Positions 25,974 through 38,031 are shown, numbered from the stretch's first letter. The stretch is DNA of 64,000 nucleotides from Chimonanthus salicifolius (GCA_013350335.1 CM023537.1:48172111-48236110); one strand, 5' to 3'. Notes: generated from the letters alone by a model not told the origin. Made by a program: numbers and translations.

Positions 25974-27138
25974 TGCCGACCACAGGAACCATAGATCCGT
26001 TGGCTAGATAAACATCGTGTTTACGAGACGATGATGAAAAATCCGACACAGACGACGAAGAATTAGCCATATGGTCAGTGGCTCCAGAATCAATTATCCA
26101 AGGATGACCATTAGATTGTGAAGCAAGGAAAGCATGAAGGTTACCTGCAGTATGAGACGAAGAAGACGTGCTGGGAGGAGGCAGAGACTTACGGAGATCA
26201 GTTAGAATCTGACTCAACTGATCTAGAGTGGTTGAAGTGTCTGCAATATGAGCCTTGTCTCTCTTTTTGGATTCAAAGTTAGGCTTGAGATGAGGATGCA
26301 ATGACCAACAACGATCCCTAGGGTGCCCAATCTTTCCACAATGTTCACAACGAATTCTTCCTTTATTCGGAATAACTTTCTTCTTCTCAGACTCAGAGAA
26401 GTGTCTGCGGTCATTCTTATGAGTAAGAAGTGCACTTGGTTCAAGGTGCGCCGAGGAAAGCGGAATAGCAGAAGACATAGTTTCATGACGCGTTTCTTCA
26501 CGTTGAATGATAGCGCAAGCATTAATCACTGAGGGTAGCGGATCTGTCATAAGGATGTTACTTCGCAAATATTCATAGTCAGGCCGTAAAGCACGAAGAA
26601 GAGAAAAAACTTGATCCTCTTCGTCTCGTTGCACGAGAGTCTGTGCATCAGTAGTGTGTGGGCGATACAAATGTAATTCATCCCATAGTCGCTTCATGTG
26701 TCCGAAAAGATCACAAAATTTCCTCTCACCTTGTAGCGCAGTGGCAATCTCATTTTGAATCTGAAATACCCGAGCAATATTATTGCGACTGCCATACATA
26801 CCAGTCACAGCTTCCCACAGCTCTTTTGCAGAATCGGAGAATGTAAAAATACCAGCAATCTGTGGTTCCATAGAATTAAGGAGCCATGAACGGACCAGTT
26901 GATCATTAGCTATCCAATCATCATAAGCTGCAGTAGGATCGGTTGCTGGAGCGGTCTCTGTAGCGGAAGCTTTAGATGTAGAACCCAGAGAGGGACAAAC
27001 AATCTTCCCATTGATAAATCCCAATTTCCTCTTACTACCGAGCGATAAAGTGACCGCTCGAGACCATAGAACATAGTTATTGGCATTGAGAAGCACGGAT
27101 GACAATCTTAGACTGGGATTGCAGTCGGATTCACCCAT
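25945..27138 (-). CDS. gag: Copia gag with zinc knuckle and protease motif
   Basis: A 397-codon frame starting at ATG (MGESDCNP). The capsid region (UBN2 type, about 15-215) contains a YVLWSRAV-like start and the WEAVTGMY and LPSVINACAI phrases. It makes the particle that packages the RNA. A CCHC zinc knuckle, CEHCGKIGHPRDRC, is at 264-277, followed by the aspartic protease signature WIIDSGATDHM with active Asp350. The frame then ends at a stop just after a T9 homopolymer, while the homology continues in the pol frame. Copia elements usually have a single gag-pol frame. The break therefore looks like a one-base change in the T run, or less likely a programmed shift. Confidence 0.93.
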   Translation of the reverse strand: MGESDCNPSLRLSSVLLNANNYVLWSRAVTLSLGSKRKLGFINGKIVCPSLGSTSKASATETAPATDPTAAYDDWIANDQLVRSWLLNSMEPQIAGIFTFSDSAKELWEAVTGMYGSRNNIARVFQIQNEIATALQGERKFCDLFGHMKRLWDELHLYRPHTTDAQTLVQRDEEDQVFSLLRALRPDYEYLRSNILMTDPLPSVINACAIIQREETRHETMSSAIPLSSAHLEPSALLTHKNDRRHFSESEKKKVIPNKGRIRCEHCGKIGHPRDRCWSLHPHLKPNFESKKRDKAHIADTSTTLDQLSQILTDLRKSLPPPSTSSSSHTAGNLHAFLASQSNGHPWIIDSGATDHMANSSSSVSDFSSSSRKHDVYLANGSMVPVVGSGKIDFFFK

Positions 27139-28423
27139 CGTGGAGGATAAGAGAATTTTTTTTTTTTTTTTCTCTTTCCTCTTATGCCCTTATCTTCTTA
27201 TCTTCTAGGTTAAAAAAAAACAGCTAGCCATGTGCCGGTGGTTTGGCGAAGTGGCTGGGGTCACCGCCGTGAACAGTGCAGAGTAGATCTGCCGGAAGCA
27301 GCAGAGCAGTGGTGTCGCTCGAGCGCAGGGAAGATGAAATCAGAAGCAGCCAGACGGACAGAATGCAGGTGGAGACCGAACCGATTTTTTTCTTTTATTA
27401 GCTGTGAGACTGGTGGTCTCAAGACCGCACAGGAAAGCTCAGATCTGAGAAAACGAGATGGTAGAACACCTCTGCCTGTGACTGCCGTGTGATGTCCCTC
27501 GTACTGTTTGGCAAATCAGATCTGGAAATGGCTTTTTCTCCTTCCTTCCGAGAAAACCCGAAGATCTCTCTGCAATTTTTTTTTTTTTGGTTTCGGCTGT
27601 CTTTCTGCACGGGCTCCTCTGGTCTCGGCGACGTGAGTGGCGGAGATTTCGGCCGTCGGATGCAGGCGGAAGACGGGTACCTGATGTCGGCGGGACAGAG
27701 ACGTCGGCGTTGATGACCAGAGCAGTGAATGGAGAGAGCAGATCTGCCGCAGAGATGGGTGACGCAGGAGGCTGAACCAGATCTGTAATCGCCGGCGAGC
27801 AAGGGCAAAAAATTGGCAAACAGCAGCGATGGCACAGTTGCAGATCTGGGCAGCGAATCAGGCCGTGATCTCAGGCGGCGGACGGCCAAGGGGCAGTGCG
27901 GAAGCCGGATCTGAGAAGAACAGCAGCAGAGTCCCAAGCAGCAGCGAAGATGGATCGGCTGGCGTCGGTGGCGTCAGCGAAGAACCGGCAGAGTAGCGTG
28001 GAAACCAGCTGCGGCAAAGCGCCGGAAACTGTGCTGGTTTCGTTTCTGGCGTTGCCCTCCGGCGGCGGATCTGATCTGTAGGAAAGAAAAAAACTGACCT
28101 GCGAGTTTCAATTCTGATTGCTTGCAGAAATCGTTGCTGTGCTCTGGGTGTTGTCCTCTCCTCTGTTGCAGCGATCAGCGAAGAAACAAGCGTCGCTCGG
28201 GAGCAGCAGCAGCAGAATGGAATCGGAGACGATATCACAGCAAAGTCCAATTCCGGCTAATCGGGAGCAAAACTCCCTAGGGCAGCGGAAGCCGATCGTA
28301 GCCGAAGCAAACAGTGACGTCGAAAAAAAACGGAAAGTCGCTCTGCCGGGAGTCGATGGCAAGGCACAAATCTGGCCAGAAAATCAAATCCGATGGTTGC
28401 TATTGTAGAAACCCAATGATCGA
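27139..28423 (-). other. Long GC-rich leader of the Copia element
   Basis: About 1.3 kb separates the primer binding site from the gag ATG. It is clearly richer in G and C than its surroundings, with many CGGCG and GCAGCAG phrases and a T-rich tract just before gag (27156-27170). Several overlapping open frames on both strands reflect composition and show no recognisable domain. A leader this long is unusual for Copia, so captured foreign DNA is possible. Confidence 0.7.
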
Positions 28424-28437
28424 TTTGACTGATACCA
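28424..28437 (-). other. Primer binding site, initiator-Met tRNA
   Basis: On minus, TGGTATCAGTCAAA begins immediately at the LTR edge. TGGTATCAG is complementary to the 3' end of plant initiator methionine tRNA. Confidence 0.9.
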
Positions 28438-28693
28438 TGTAGAAATATAAATCATACACCACAAATCATCATAACACAGGATTTACGTGGAAAACCCATA
28501 AGGGAAAAAACCACGAGAGAAAGAGAGTATATTATTTCACTGTATTTTTCTGTATACATCAGAGATATATTTATAAGATAAAATACAAGTATGAGTTCTA
28601 TTTAGGACTCTGAGACCCAATTGAGTTAGGACTCTGAGACCTAATGGAGTTAGGACTCAGAGTCCTACTCATCCTCTCTTTTCTATTTCAACA
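28438..28693 (-). repeat. 5' LTR of the Copia element
   Basis: 256 bp and apparently identical to 22693-22948. On minus it has a TATA-like TTATAAATATA that could start transcription of the element. Confidence 0.97.
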
Positions 28694-28698
28694 GTTAT

Positions 28699-31600
28699 GC
28701 ATTTCCTTTTTGTTATAAAATAATCAAATTCTCTATTAGTTTTCTTTAATTTTAATCTTTTTGTGATGAGATATTGTAAATGCTAGCTAGTTTATATTCT
28801 TGCATAGTATTTGTTCACATATATACTTATATTTAAAAAGTATGGTTGTAATATGCATCACATGTATGAAAAATAATATCGGATCAATATCTATTGTATC
28901 CGTAGCTAGATATTATCGCTTTTAAATATGTGGATGCATATCATTGCCGCCGTATGACTGTCGGATCGGCCTCAGTGTATCAGCGGATACTCCTTCCTTA
29001 TCGGCTATTTCGAATTTGTTTTTAATGTAACATGGGCTCCACGTTGGAAGAAAACTTTAAACCCTATTTGCCCTCACTTCCCGACAGCAGCATCAACTTC
29101 TTCATTCATTTCTTTCTTCTCTTTCCTTCATTACAACAACCACCCACTTCAAATCCAAGCGTTTCAACTCAAATCAGGCTTGACTCAAGGGGTAGGCAAT
29201 ATAGAAATAGAAAAGAAAATGGTGGATATAGAAAAAGGATAAGAAAAGAAGTGAGGGAAAGATGTAAGGAAGTCGAATCCTATTTCAAAGAGGAAGAGAG
29301 CTATTTTTTTGGAAAAGGAAAGGAACCAAGGAATGGAAAGGAAGAGGAAGGAACCATGTGGAGAGGATGAAGTGGAAGAAGGAGAGGTCGGGTTTGTAAG
29401 AGGAAAGGGTAGAGAAGAATTTTCAAACGTTTTTGGCAAGGGGTTCAAATGAGTGTATTTTAGGGAAATTGGAGCGTGGGTCCTACTAGGGGCCACGGTT
29501 TTTACATGTATTATTTTTTTTCTAAAAACGAGATACTTAATTTTATCTAATTAATTAAAACGGAAAAAAATAGTTTTCATGAAATCCATTTCAAATGATG
29601 AAGATTTATTTCCAAATATTTTAGAGAAAATTACTAATCATTTGAATCTCTTAAAACTTAAATTTTCAGAGACTCTTAAAATTTTGAGGTCTAATTAATT
29701 TGATATTGTTTTTATTAATTCCACTAATTTGCAACTATTTTTTTCTAATTTAATTTAAATCAACTGATAATCTCACAAATTAATTTATTTGGGTCTCACT
29801 TACATGTTGAACATTTTTGAAAAACTTCAGTATAAAAAATTAATTAATAATTTTGAATCTCAAAAAGTAAGAAAAATAGATTTTAGATAAATTTTTTTAT
29901 TATATATAATTAAAATTTTAATGAAATATTATTTATAATAATATATTAAATATCAAGAAGACTCCATTTAGAATTTTTGTCTTAGACTTCAATTTGTATA
30001 GAGACGGTCTTGACTCAAACCTTTTCTTTTCTATACACTTAAATAATGTTTATTTTACTAAGTTTTTAGTAAATAAAATTCCATGATTCGTAGGCATCCA
30101 ACATAAAGTTATGGGCAGGAAACTTTAGAGTACAATTTGTTTAAAAGAAACGTGTTATATTATGAAAAGTATAAAATATTTATTTTGAACTATAAATTAA
30201 ATGAATATAGCTCAAGAACTTCGTTTTCAACACTTTCAAATTTAACAAAGGGCATTGTTTGTGTCCTTCAATAGTGACTTCACTCACCTTTTACAATCTT
30301 TCTCCTTACTTCACTTTCACTTTGGCTCAGCCAGCAAAATTTATTAGGAGACATAGATGGAGTGAAATTCTCACTTTATCCCTAATAGTATACCATTCAT
30401 AAAGTATCAGTGTACCGATAACACGTTGCTTTGCATATCGATATATCGGTACTTGATAAGTGGTACACTGGTAAAGATAAAATGAAAATTTTATTTCATC
30501 CCGTGTCACCTAACAAATTTTGCCTGTGTTAGAATGGGCGTCCTTCATTTTAACGACATTAATCAAAATTATTTCCATTCTATGAATAAATGAGCTTATC
30601 TGATAAACTCTTATTATACTGATAAACTCTTATTATATTGATTTGGTTTTAAGAGGTCCAATAGATTCATGGATCATTAATATGAGTCTTGAATGTTTAT
30701 GTAGTTATGTTATTGTTTGTGACTTTATATCTTACATTTTTTTAAAGTTTTAATTTTATATAATTGGATGAATGTTTTTTAGTTTTAAGATATAAAATAA
30801 ATTCCATATTCTATTAAAAGAGTTAAATATTGAACATTTTAAAATCACCTTTGTATAAATCAATTTTTATATGCATAAACATTACTAAGATTTTAAATAA
30901 GTATTATTAACACTTGCAAAGCACATACATAAAAGTAATTTAAAATAAATGTTATTAGTTTATCTAAGTCATTATTATTAAAAAAATTATTACATTCATT
31001 TGAAATTGACTTTCTATCAATTAACTTTTTCCAGACTATTTTAAAATGAATAGGTAGCAGGACTTAGGAAAAAACATTTTTAAACTTAGAGGCCCTCATA
31101 CATCTATGCAGAACATTTTTAGACCAAAATGCCCTTCCTTACAGTAGAGATGTAGAACCTAAGAGATTTGAGTTCATGGGACGACACATCTCAAAGTCTC
31201 GAACTATCTGCGCTATTGTAATTAAGTAAATTTTAGTAATTTTAGTGAAAATGAGGGAGAAAAAAAAAAAGCTGAGTGCTCAGCAAATTTATGAGTGTAA
31301 ATCAACATATTATTTTAAGAAAATATTTTTATTCTTAAAAATATAGATTAACCACTCATTTATTTATTTTTTGTTTTATTTTAATTAAAATATTAAAATA
31401 ATTTAAAAGTATTATCTATTTATTTTAAATATAATATAATTTTTTAAATAAATTGGAAGTAGCAGATTTTGCTTAAATTCAGTTTCAGAGCGTAAATTCG
31501 GATTTCGAAAGTAACAGTTTGACTAAGGATTTGAAAAATCACTTGGCTAAATAGTACCATTCTACATTTATTTTCACATTTTTTTTACTTCTAATGATTT

Positions 31601-32345
31601 TTTCTTTTTGTTTTGTTGTTCAACTTTGAGGTATTATCAATTTTAGGAGTGAGAATAATTTGGTAGATGAAAATATTAGCATTGGTTTTTCAAATTTTCC
31701 ATAATAGAAGCAGTGAGTTTAATTATTGTGTAGTGGAAAACTCTGATATTATCTTTGATATCGGTTTTGAGTTCTTATTTGCCTCACACATACTGTTGTA
31801 GACAATGAACGAATAATCATATATTGCCCAAAGGTAAATTGATATGGGTTTCAATCCATTTTGATTTTAATCCTTGAGTCAAACTATTGGTTAATATTTT
31901 TACATAAATTTAAAAGCTCTATTGGACATTTTATGATGCAGCCGGGTTCAAGTGAAAGAAAAAAGATTCTTGAAGCAAAACCTACGGCTCATTGAAGGTG
32001 AAGTTTGGAGATAGAACAATTCCTTCTGTCATGTATCCCCGATTGATGCAGCTTCATATACTTCAATTGTCGATTCTAATATTGAGCGAAAGGTTAACCT
32101 ATAAGTTCTGTATTGTGGATCAATCCTATTCCACCAGTACCAATAGAGCGCATAAGGGAAGAATCACTACACCTGAACAACAATTTTCCCATTTGTTTGA
32201 CAGAATAGAACAAGTACGTAAAAAAGAAAGGTATTAATTAGTAATAGATCAAATTAAAATAAAACCCCTTCAATTTAGAATAGAATCTATCAATAATAGA
32301 TTATTAAAATGTAATTGAAGCAAAATTGATGTGATAATAATAATT
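28699..32345. other. AT-rich intergenic region
   Basis: No supported gene. Purine-rich low complexity at 29200-29420 makes chance open frames on both strands. The frame at 31992-32237 (81 codons, IEQVRKKERY at its end) lies in a stretch of different texture and could be a fragment of a gene or organelle DNA, but it was not recognised. Confidence 0.5.
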
Positions 32346-32876
32346 TGAAGACCTAAAGGTACACGTCGTGGAGGCGGGGTCCGAGGGACCTCGATGACGA
32401 GCCTAGGAGCCGCACATTTTGAAGACCCGAGCTTGTTGTTTTGTATTTTGAATGTTAATATGCATTTTACAAATGTTTTGATATGTATTAAACCATGTTG
32501 ATGTAATGTTCTAAAGTGTGTTTAATGGACGGTACTTAAGACAGACTAGACTGTGAGACCCTTTATGCTATGGAACTTTGGATAAGTCTAGAATGAGTAG
32601 AGATTAGAGTGGAGATTGATGATGGAATTTCATTATGAAGTTAATGGAATGTAAGGAATGAACTTAGAGATAAAATCTGGCCAGGGAGAAGTCCCCATAG
32701 TCCTACTTTTAGGAGAGACTCTGCCGGATTTTCGGTAGGATCTCAGCCTTCGTAGGGGCCTCTAGTGGTGGGTTTCCTCTTGTGTGCTTAAGTCCCACGT
32801 GCGTGGGGACTTAGACATGATCAATGGAGTTCAAAAAAAAAAAATTGATCACATGCCCTGAGGGTCGAGGCGTGAC
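32346..32876 (+). mobile_element. Truncated Gypsy-type LTR, plus strand
   Basis: The end CCCTGAGGGTCGAGGCGTGACA at 32855-32876 and the body text before it match the usual 3' part of plant Gypsy LTRs. No start was found, so only the right part remains. Confidence 0.4.
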
Positions 32877-33564
32877 AAAACTCTTTTCTGTGGTAGGTCT
32901 ATTGGAAAACTGCTCGCGCTGCTAGTTGGGTTGGCTCAACCTTTCTCGATCTCGACCTTCTCAAAATAAACAACTCTCTTTTATGCATCTCTACAATACT
33001 CAGGGTTGTTGTACTTGATGTTGAAGGACTCTTCACCCCACTCATATTGTAACACCCCGGATTTTTGAGATATCAATTTACATGAATTTTGTTCATTTAA
33101 ATTATGAATTAATGGACATAGATCTTAGATGGGTAAGTTGTGGGGTCAACTGTCTAATTAAGATCCAATATACATGTTATAAGGGTCAATTTAAAATAAA
33201 TGGGTAAGATACATTTAATTGGGTCAAGGTGGCTATTTGGGTCTAAAGGCTCAATTGGGACCCAATGGGTCGTAGTTGACTTGGTTGACCATTAGGTGAG
33301 CTCAAGGCTAATTAGGTTAAGGCTGACTTAAATGGGAATGCAAATAAGTGTTTGAGTTGATTCAAGTGAATTAAATGGATGAGTTGATTTTAATGGTGGA
33401 GTTGCGTTAAATGGATGAGTTGAGTTTAATAGTTGAGTTGAGTTAAATTAATGAGTTGAGATTAAGTGAGTTAAAGACATTTGAATTAAATTATATGTGA
33501 AGTGTGTAGATGAAAGATGTTTGGGTTGTTTCAAAATTCAAACAATGTACACGTTGGAATGCAT

Positions 33565-34043
33565 GGAAGTTTTATCTCATGCATGAAACTTCCATTTGAA
33601 TCATTAATGAGAGGTGGCGTTTTTGTGGAGTTACAAAGGGGTTATCGTTATTTCAAATATCAACACAAGGCATGTACACGTTGGAATGCATGGAGGTTTT
33701 ACCCCATGGATGTAACTCCAAATGGAGAACCAATGGGAGGGGACGGTTTCATATTTTCAAACATAGGCACACAATTGACACATGGGAGTTTCATCTCATG
33801 GATGAAACCCCCAAAATGGATAATGAAGAGGTGGGGAGTTGTTTTATTTCAAATTCAAATACAAGTATACACATTGGAGGGAAGGGAGATGAATGGGGTG
33901 GGGAAGTTTCATGCCATAGATGAAACCCCCACTTGGAGCATTAATGGGAAACGCATGGGAGGAGGAAAGCTTGGTAAAGGTTACACCAAGGCACACCATT
34001 GCACCGTTGGGACCCTTGGGGTTTCATCTCATGGATGAAACCC
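33565..34043 (+). repeat. Array of five hairpins with GTTTCATC arms
   Basis: Imperfect inverted repeats built on GTTTCATC-TCATG-GATGAAAC recur at about 33565, 33692, 33784, 33901 and 34016, spaced 93-127 bp. The third and fifth are the best. Text between them is also similar (AATGGA, GGGAG, CATTAATG), so this is a diverged tandem repeat whose hairpin part is best conserved. Confidence 0.8.
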
Positions 34044-34163
34044 ACAAATGGAATTTAAATGAGGAAGATGAATGGAGTGGGGAGTTACAAAGGGGTGCCA
34101 TCAAGGGACACCATCTTTGGTCAACCCTCACTAACATAGCAAAGGACTTTGTTTCCATTCATT

Positions 34164-34191
34164 CTCTATCTCTCTCTCTCTCTCTCTCTCC
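34164..34191. repeat. (TC)n microsatellite
   Basis: About 14 TC units in a pyrimidine-rich stretch inside the solo LTR. Confidence 0.9.
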
Positions 34192-34551
34192 CTTGGCCGT
34201 TCTCACCTCTCAAAACAAGAAAACCTTGGCTATTTTCTCTCCCTCAAACCATCTCTTGGCCAATCCTCTCTGTAAGAGAAAGAAGACCAACGTTTTAGAG
34301 CTTCAACTCCAAGTTTTCTCACTCTCACTCAAGGCCGGATTCTATCTCTCTCTTCAATCCATACCTTTTGGCCGAACCACTCTAAGAGAATTATCAAGAT
34401 CATCTTCGGCCAAAGAATCAAGAGGAAGGAGGAAAAATGCTAAGGAACGGAAGAACAAGCCGGAGCAAAGAACAAATTGGAGGAGTCGCGGAAACGGTAA
34501 GTGCTCGACAAATTTTTGAATTAGAAAAGAGGGTCAAAGGTCAAGGATATA

Positions 34552-37500
34552 GTTCGGCCATTGCATGGCCGAACCCTAATTTTTTATTATGGAAGAAAGT
34601 AGGAGCATGGCCTTGGTATTTTAAATTGAAAGGAGGAATCATAGGGTTCGGCCATAGTGCATGGCCGAACCCCATGAAGGAACATTAGTGATTAATAGTT
34701 TTGTGAAAGATGATAACCATGGAAGGACATGGGGTATATATCTTAATGGATTTTAAAGATGGAATATAGACATCATAGGGTTCGGCCATGGGGTATGGCT
34801 GAACCCCATGAATCAAAATTATGGGTCAATTATGGATCTAGTATGTCAAAAATGAATGAAGGACCAAAGTAAATATGGAGGGAATTATAAATGTATGTGT
34901 ATGGTATTTTGTTTTAAAAGGTCTAAAAGAATTTAAATGGATGGAGGTTTGAGAACCAATCATAGAAGTATAATAGGTTTTAATGGAACTAAGGAACCAT
35001 AGGGTTGGGCTATGCATGTGGCTGAACCCTATGGAGAGATTATGATGGATAGTATGTTCTTATGTTTAATTGATGGAAGATGGTTGGTACTTTAGAAAGG
35101 TTTTAATGATTGCTTGGATCAAAAGAAGAGATGAGGTTCGGCCATGGTGCATGGCCGAACCCCACCAAATAACATGTATGGATTTAAGGTTGCTTGGTTA
35201 TTGAATTTTATGGACTGTTTTAATAAAGTTAATGGGTGGAAATAATAGATCAAGGATTAAAAGGGGACCCAAGTTAAATGAGTGAGGTTCGGCCATGGAG
35301 AATGGCCGAACCCCACTATGGTTTATTTTATGGACATATGAATGAAATGGAAACTAAGAATTGGATCAATGGTAAGATGGTAAATAAATGAAAATAATGA
35401 ACCAAGGGTTCGGCCATGTTGTATGGCCGAACCCTATGGGAAATGTTTTATATATTTGAAGTGTTGATAAGGTTGGATGGCTGATTTAAAAGTGTTGGGT
35501 TTTATGAATCAAGAATGGCAAGGATTGGATTTGAAAGATCAAAAGGTTGAAAAGAAAGGACTAAAACCAAGATGATGAAGTTCGGCCATGTTGTATTATA
35601 ACGCCCCGTCCCGTTACGGGCGCGTTATCTCCGAAAAACCTCAGAAAGTTACAAAAGATAGATATTGGGTACAAGAATAGCATCAATTTTTTTTTTTTAA
35701 ACGGGGTAACTACTTGCTGTCCAACAGCCCACAAGTTCAAAACTAGAATAAACATAACGAACCACAAATGTAAACTAATCAACAGGTTATACAATCATCC
35801 AAACAAACATGTGATTGAATCTATGTGACTAAAGTTCTCAAACATCAAACATAGCATAAACATAAGCTTCTATTCTTTACTACTCCTCTCCTGGTACTTG
35901 CTCAAGGGGCCTGCCTGGTCCCTCCGCGGTTGGGGCACCTGAAAGGTAATGGGTGAGCAAAACAGCCCAGCAAAAGGACATATCACATATTAACAAAGTA
36001 GTTATAGATCACATATGAAATGGGCAGTAAATATCACAAGTGAATAAAACATCCATGCCTACGATACTCAACTACTCTATTAACCAATATTCCATTAACC
36101 AAATTCAAGAAATCATCTCCAAAGTCCACATCAAGTCCTCCAACGAACCCCGGTCTCCCTACCAGTATCATCGGGAGACTAAAAAAATACACAACTGCCT
36201 CACCCACACGAGTCGTGTTGGAAACCACCTCAACCACGCCCGAGGGAACCAAGCTCTACGGTAGGCACCTCGACTGCCGGAACACAACGGGGAGACCCAC
36301 ATCCCCTATGGGGTCTCGACCGCCGGAGTGTAACGGGGAAGTCTTCCCAACCAACAAACTCACCTCATCATCATGAATGTATATACACATAAACAAAACC
36401 TCTCATGGATGCACATGGTATCATGATCATGTATGACAACACAAACATGTTCTGACATGACATAAATATCAACAACATGCCTCATCATGTGGTCAATGAC
36501 ACATAGCAGTGCTTAGACTCATACTTCTATATCCAACATGCGATTACATATGCACATTATGGGTAAACACGTAAAGCATCACAACATCTTCCAACTATTG
36601 TGTTCAACATCCATCTACACTTGTCTCATTCATCATGATATCATATATGTGTTAGGATTAAACACAAACATATTTTCAACAACTTTCAAACATCAATAAC
36701 CATTCATTCAATCAGAACTTTTTCTTTAATCGAATATAATTGACTTGGGTGAACCCTAACGAGTCCCTTACCACATATTCATTTCAATGGTTCCCTTACC
36801 GAGTGGCTTAATAAACGAAAGGGTCCCATTCAGGTCATTCGATGTCCAAGACTATAGGTTAAGAATGCGAATGCATGCTAAAACAGTGATAAGTCCCCTC
36901 ACCTGTGTGTGTCCTTGAAATCCAATGCGAGAAAACGAGTCCGGGGGGTTGAAGGGGCTCAATCTGTTGAAACAAGAATAGGTGGGTAAAAAATTGGGAT
37001 GAAACGGGTCAAACTGGGCACGGAATGCAAATGGGCCCGAGAACGGGTCGGGTCCAAATCGTGCCTGACTGGGTTGGGCTGAAATAGGCGAACTGGGCCG
37101 GATCTAGAGAACAGGGCCAGACCTGGAGAGCTAGGCCGGATCTGGCGAACAGGGCCAAATCTGGCGAGCTGGGCCAAGTTACGGGGGTCCAAAAATGGGG
37201 ACCCGGCTGAGTCAACTCGTGGCTCCGAGTGACTTAGCCAAAGGGGAAGGGGAAAGAAGAGGGAAAGAGGGGAAGAAGAAAAAAAGGAAACCAGAGAGGG
37301 GGAGGGAGAGAAAGGGAAAGAGAGACGGAAATCAAAAAGAGGGAAAGGAGAGAAGGGAAAACAAATACCTCGGTCGACGGTGGGAGAACTAAAAGATCGG
37401 CAGCTGGGGGCCCGAACCTCCAATTGGCGAACAGCAGACGGCGGCAGATGGGGAAGAAGGAGAAAGGGAAAAACAGAGAGGGAAGAGGAGAAACAAGCCT

Positions 37501-38031
37501 CCGAGAGAGAGAGAGAGAGACCACAGGAAAGGGGGAAAAGAGAGAGGGAGAGAGACCGGATCGAGAGAGAGAGAGGGAGGAAGGAGATGGTCGCGGCAAC
37601 ACTGTAGCAAATCACTACAGTGCTGCAAAACGGGATTTTAAGGGAGTCGGGTCGTCTAGGGTTTTACAGAAGGGTAAGGGTTTAAGGATTTTGAAATTAT
37701 TTATTTTATACACTAAGGTTTTGAAAATAAATTTCTTTTCAAAAGAAAATAAAATACAAAGAATTCGAGAACTCGAAAAAATCTCGAATAACAAACGTCG
37801 ATCGGGAAAAAGTGTGATTTTCAACGATTTTTTTTATGACAATATACGTACAAATTATGAAATTACTAAAATGCCTTTTGAATTTTCAAACTCGAAATTT
37901 TATAACTGGGCCCACCACGACGTCCACACTCTCTTCACCGCTACCAAGGTCCTAAAAACAACTCGGAGATTCGAAAATCTCTCCAAGAAAATGATAAAAC
38001 TCGGAACGGGTCATTACATGTATGGCCGAAC
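34552..38031 (+). repeat. Array of eight hairpins with GGTTCGGCCAT arms
   Basis: Inverted repeats GGGTTCGGCCAT-N5-ATGGCCGAACCC occur at 34552-34574, 34644-34672, 34778-34806, about 35002-35028 (decayed), 35135-35161, 35286-35312 and 35406-35434, plus one split by the nested LTR (35580-35596 and 38022-38031). Half of a ninth is at 38124. Arms are 10-12 bp, mostly perfect, while loops differ (TGC, AGTGC, GGGGT, GGTGC, GGAGA, GTTGT). Spacing is roughly 90-220 bp. Arms kept paired while loops vary suggests either repeated copying of the unit or a function of the hairpin. Confidence 0.9.
35597..38018 (-). mobile_element. Nested solo Gypsy-type LTR, minus strand
   Basis: On minus it starts TGTAATGACCCG and ends GGGGCGTTATA. 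It is flanked by the target duplication TGTAT (35592-35596 and 38019-38023). It is 2422 bp long with no coding region. The insertion split one GTTCGGCCAT hairpin at its loop. A GA-rich to GC-rich part (36960-37610) creates long spurious frames on both strands. The block at about 35929-35960, read on minus, resembles U5 regions of Gypsy LTRs. Confidence 0.85.

Larger units (their letters stand above)
22693..28693 (-). mobile_element. Full-length Ty1/Copia LTR retrotransposon, young
   Basis: A complete 6.0 kb element on minus, flanked by the 5-bp target duplication GTTAT (22688-22692 and 28694-28698). Order on the minus strand: 5' LTR (28693-28438), primer binding site, a 1.3 kb leader, gag with protease start, pol with integrase, reverse transcriptase and RNase H, purine tract, 3' LTR (22948-22693). 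The two 256-bp LTRs show no difference by eye, so insertion was recent. The integrase-before-RT order defines Copia. All catalytic motifs are present. The only visible lesion is a frame change between gag and pol at a T9 run. It sits just downstream of GSTU-b. Confidence 0.97.

Noticed and set aside
27419..28408. Several overlapping frames of 60-170 codons
   Set aside because: They are in the GC-rich leader of the Copia element, open in many phases, with no recognisable domain.
29032..29496. Overlapping 112- and 103-codon frames on opposite strands
   Set aside because: Purine-rich low complexity; no domain and no gene structure.
33517..34519. Frames of 173 and 199 codons
   Set aside because: They run through the repeated hairpin units of a solo LTR; the apparent peptide repeats are the DNA repeats translated.
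36959..37615. 218-codon minus frame with overlapping frames on both strands
   Set aside because: Lies in a GA-rich, GC-rich part of the nested solo LTR; composition explains it.
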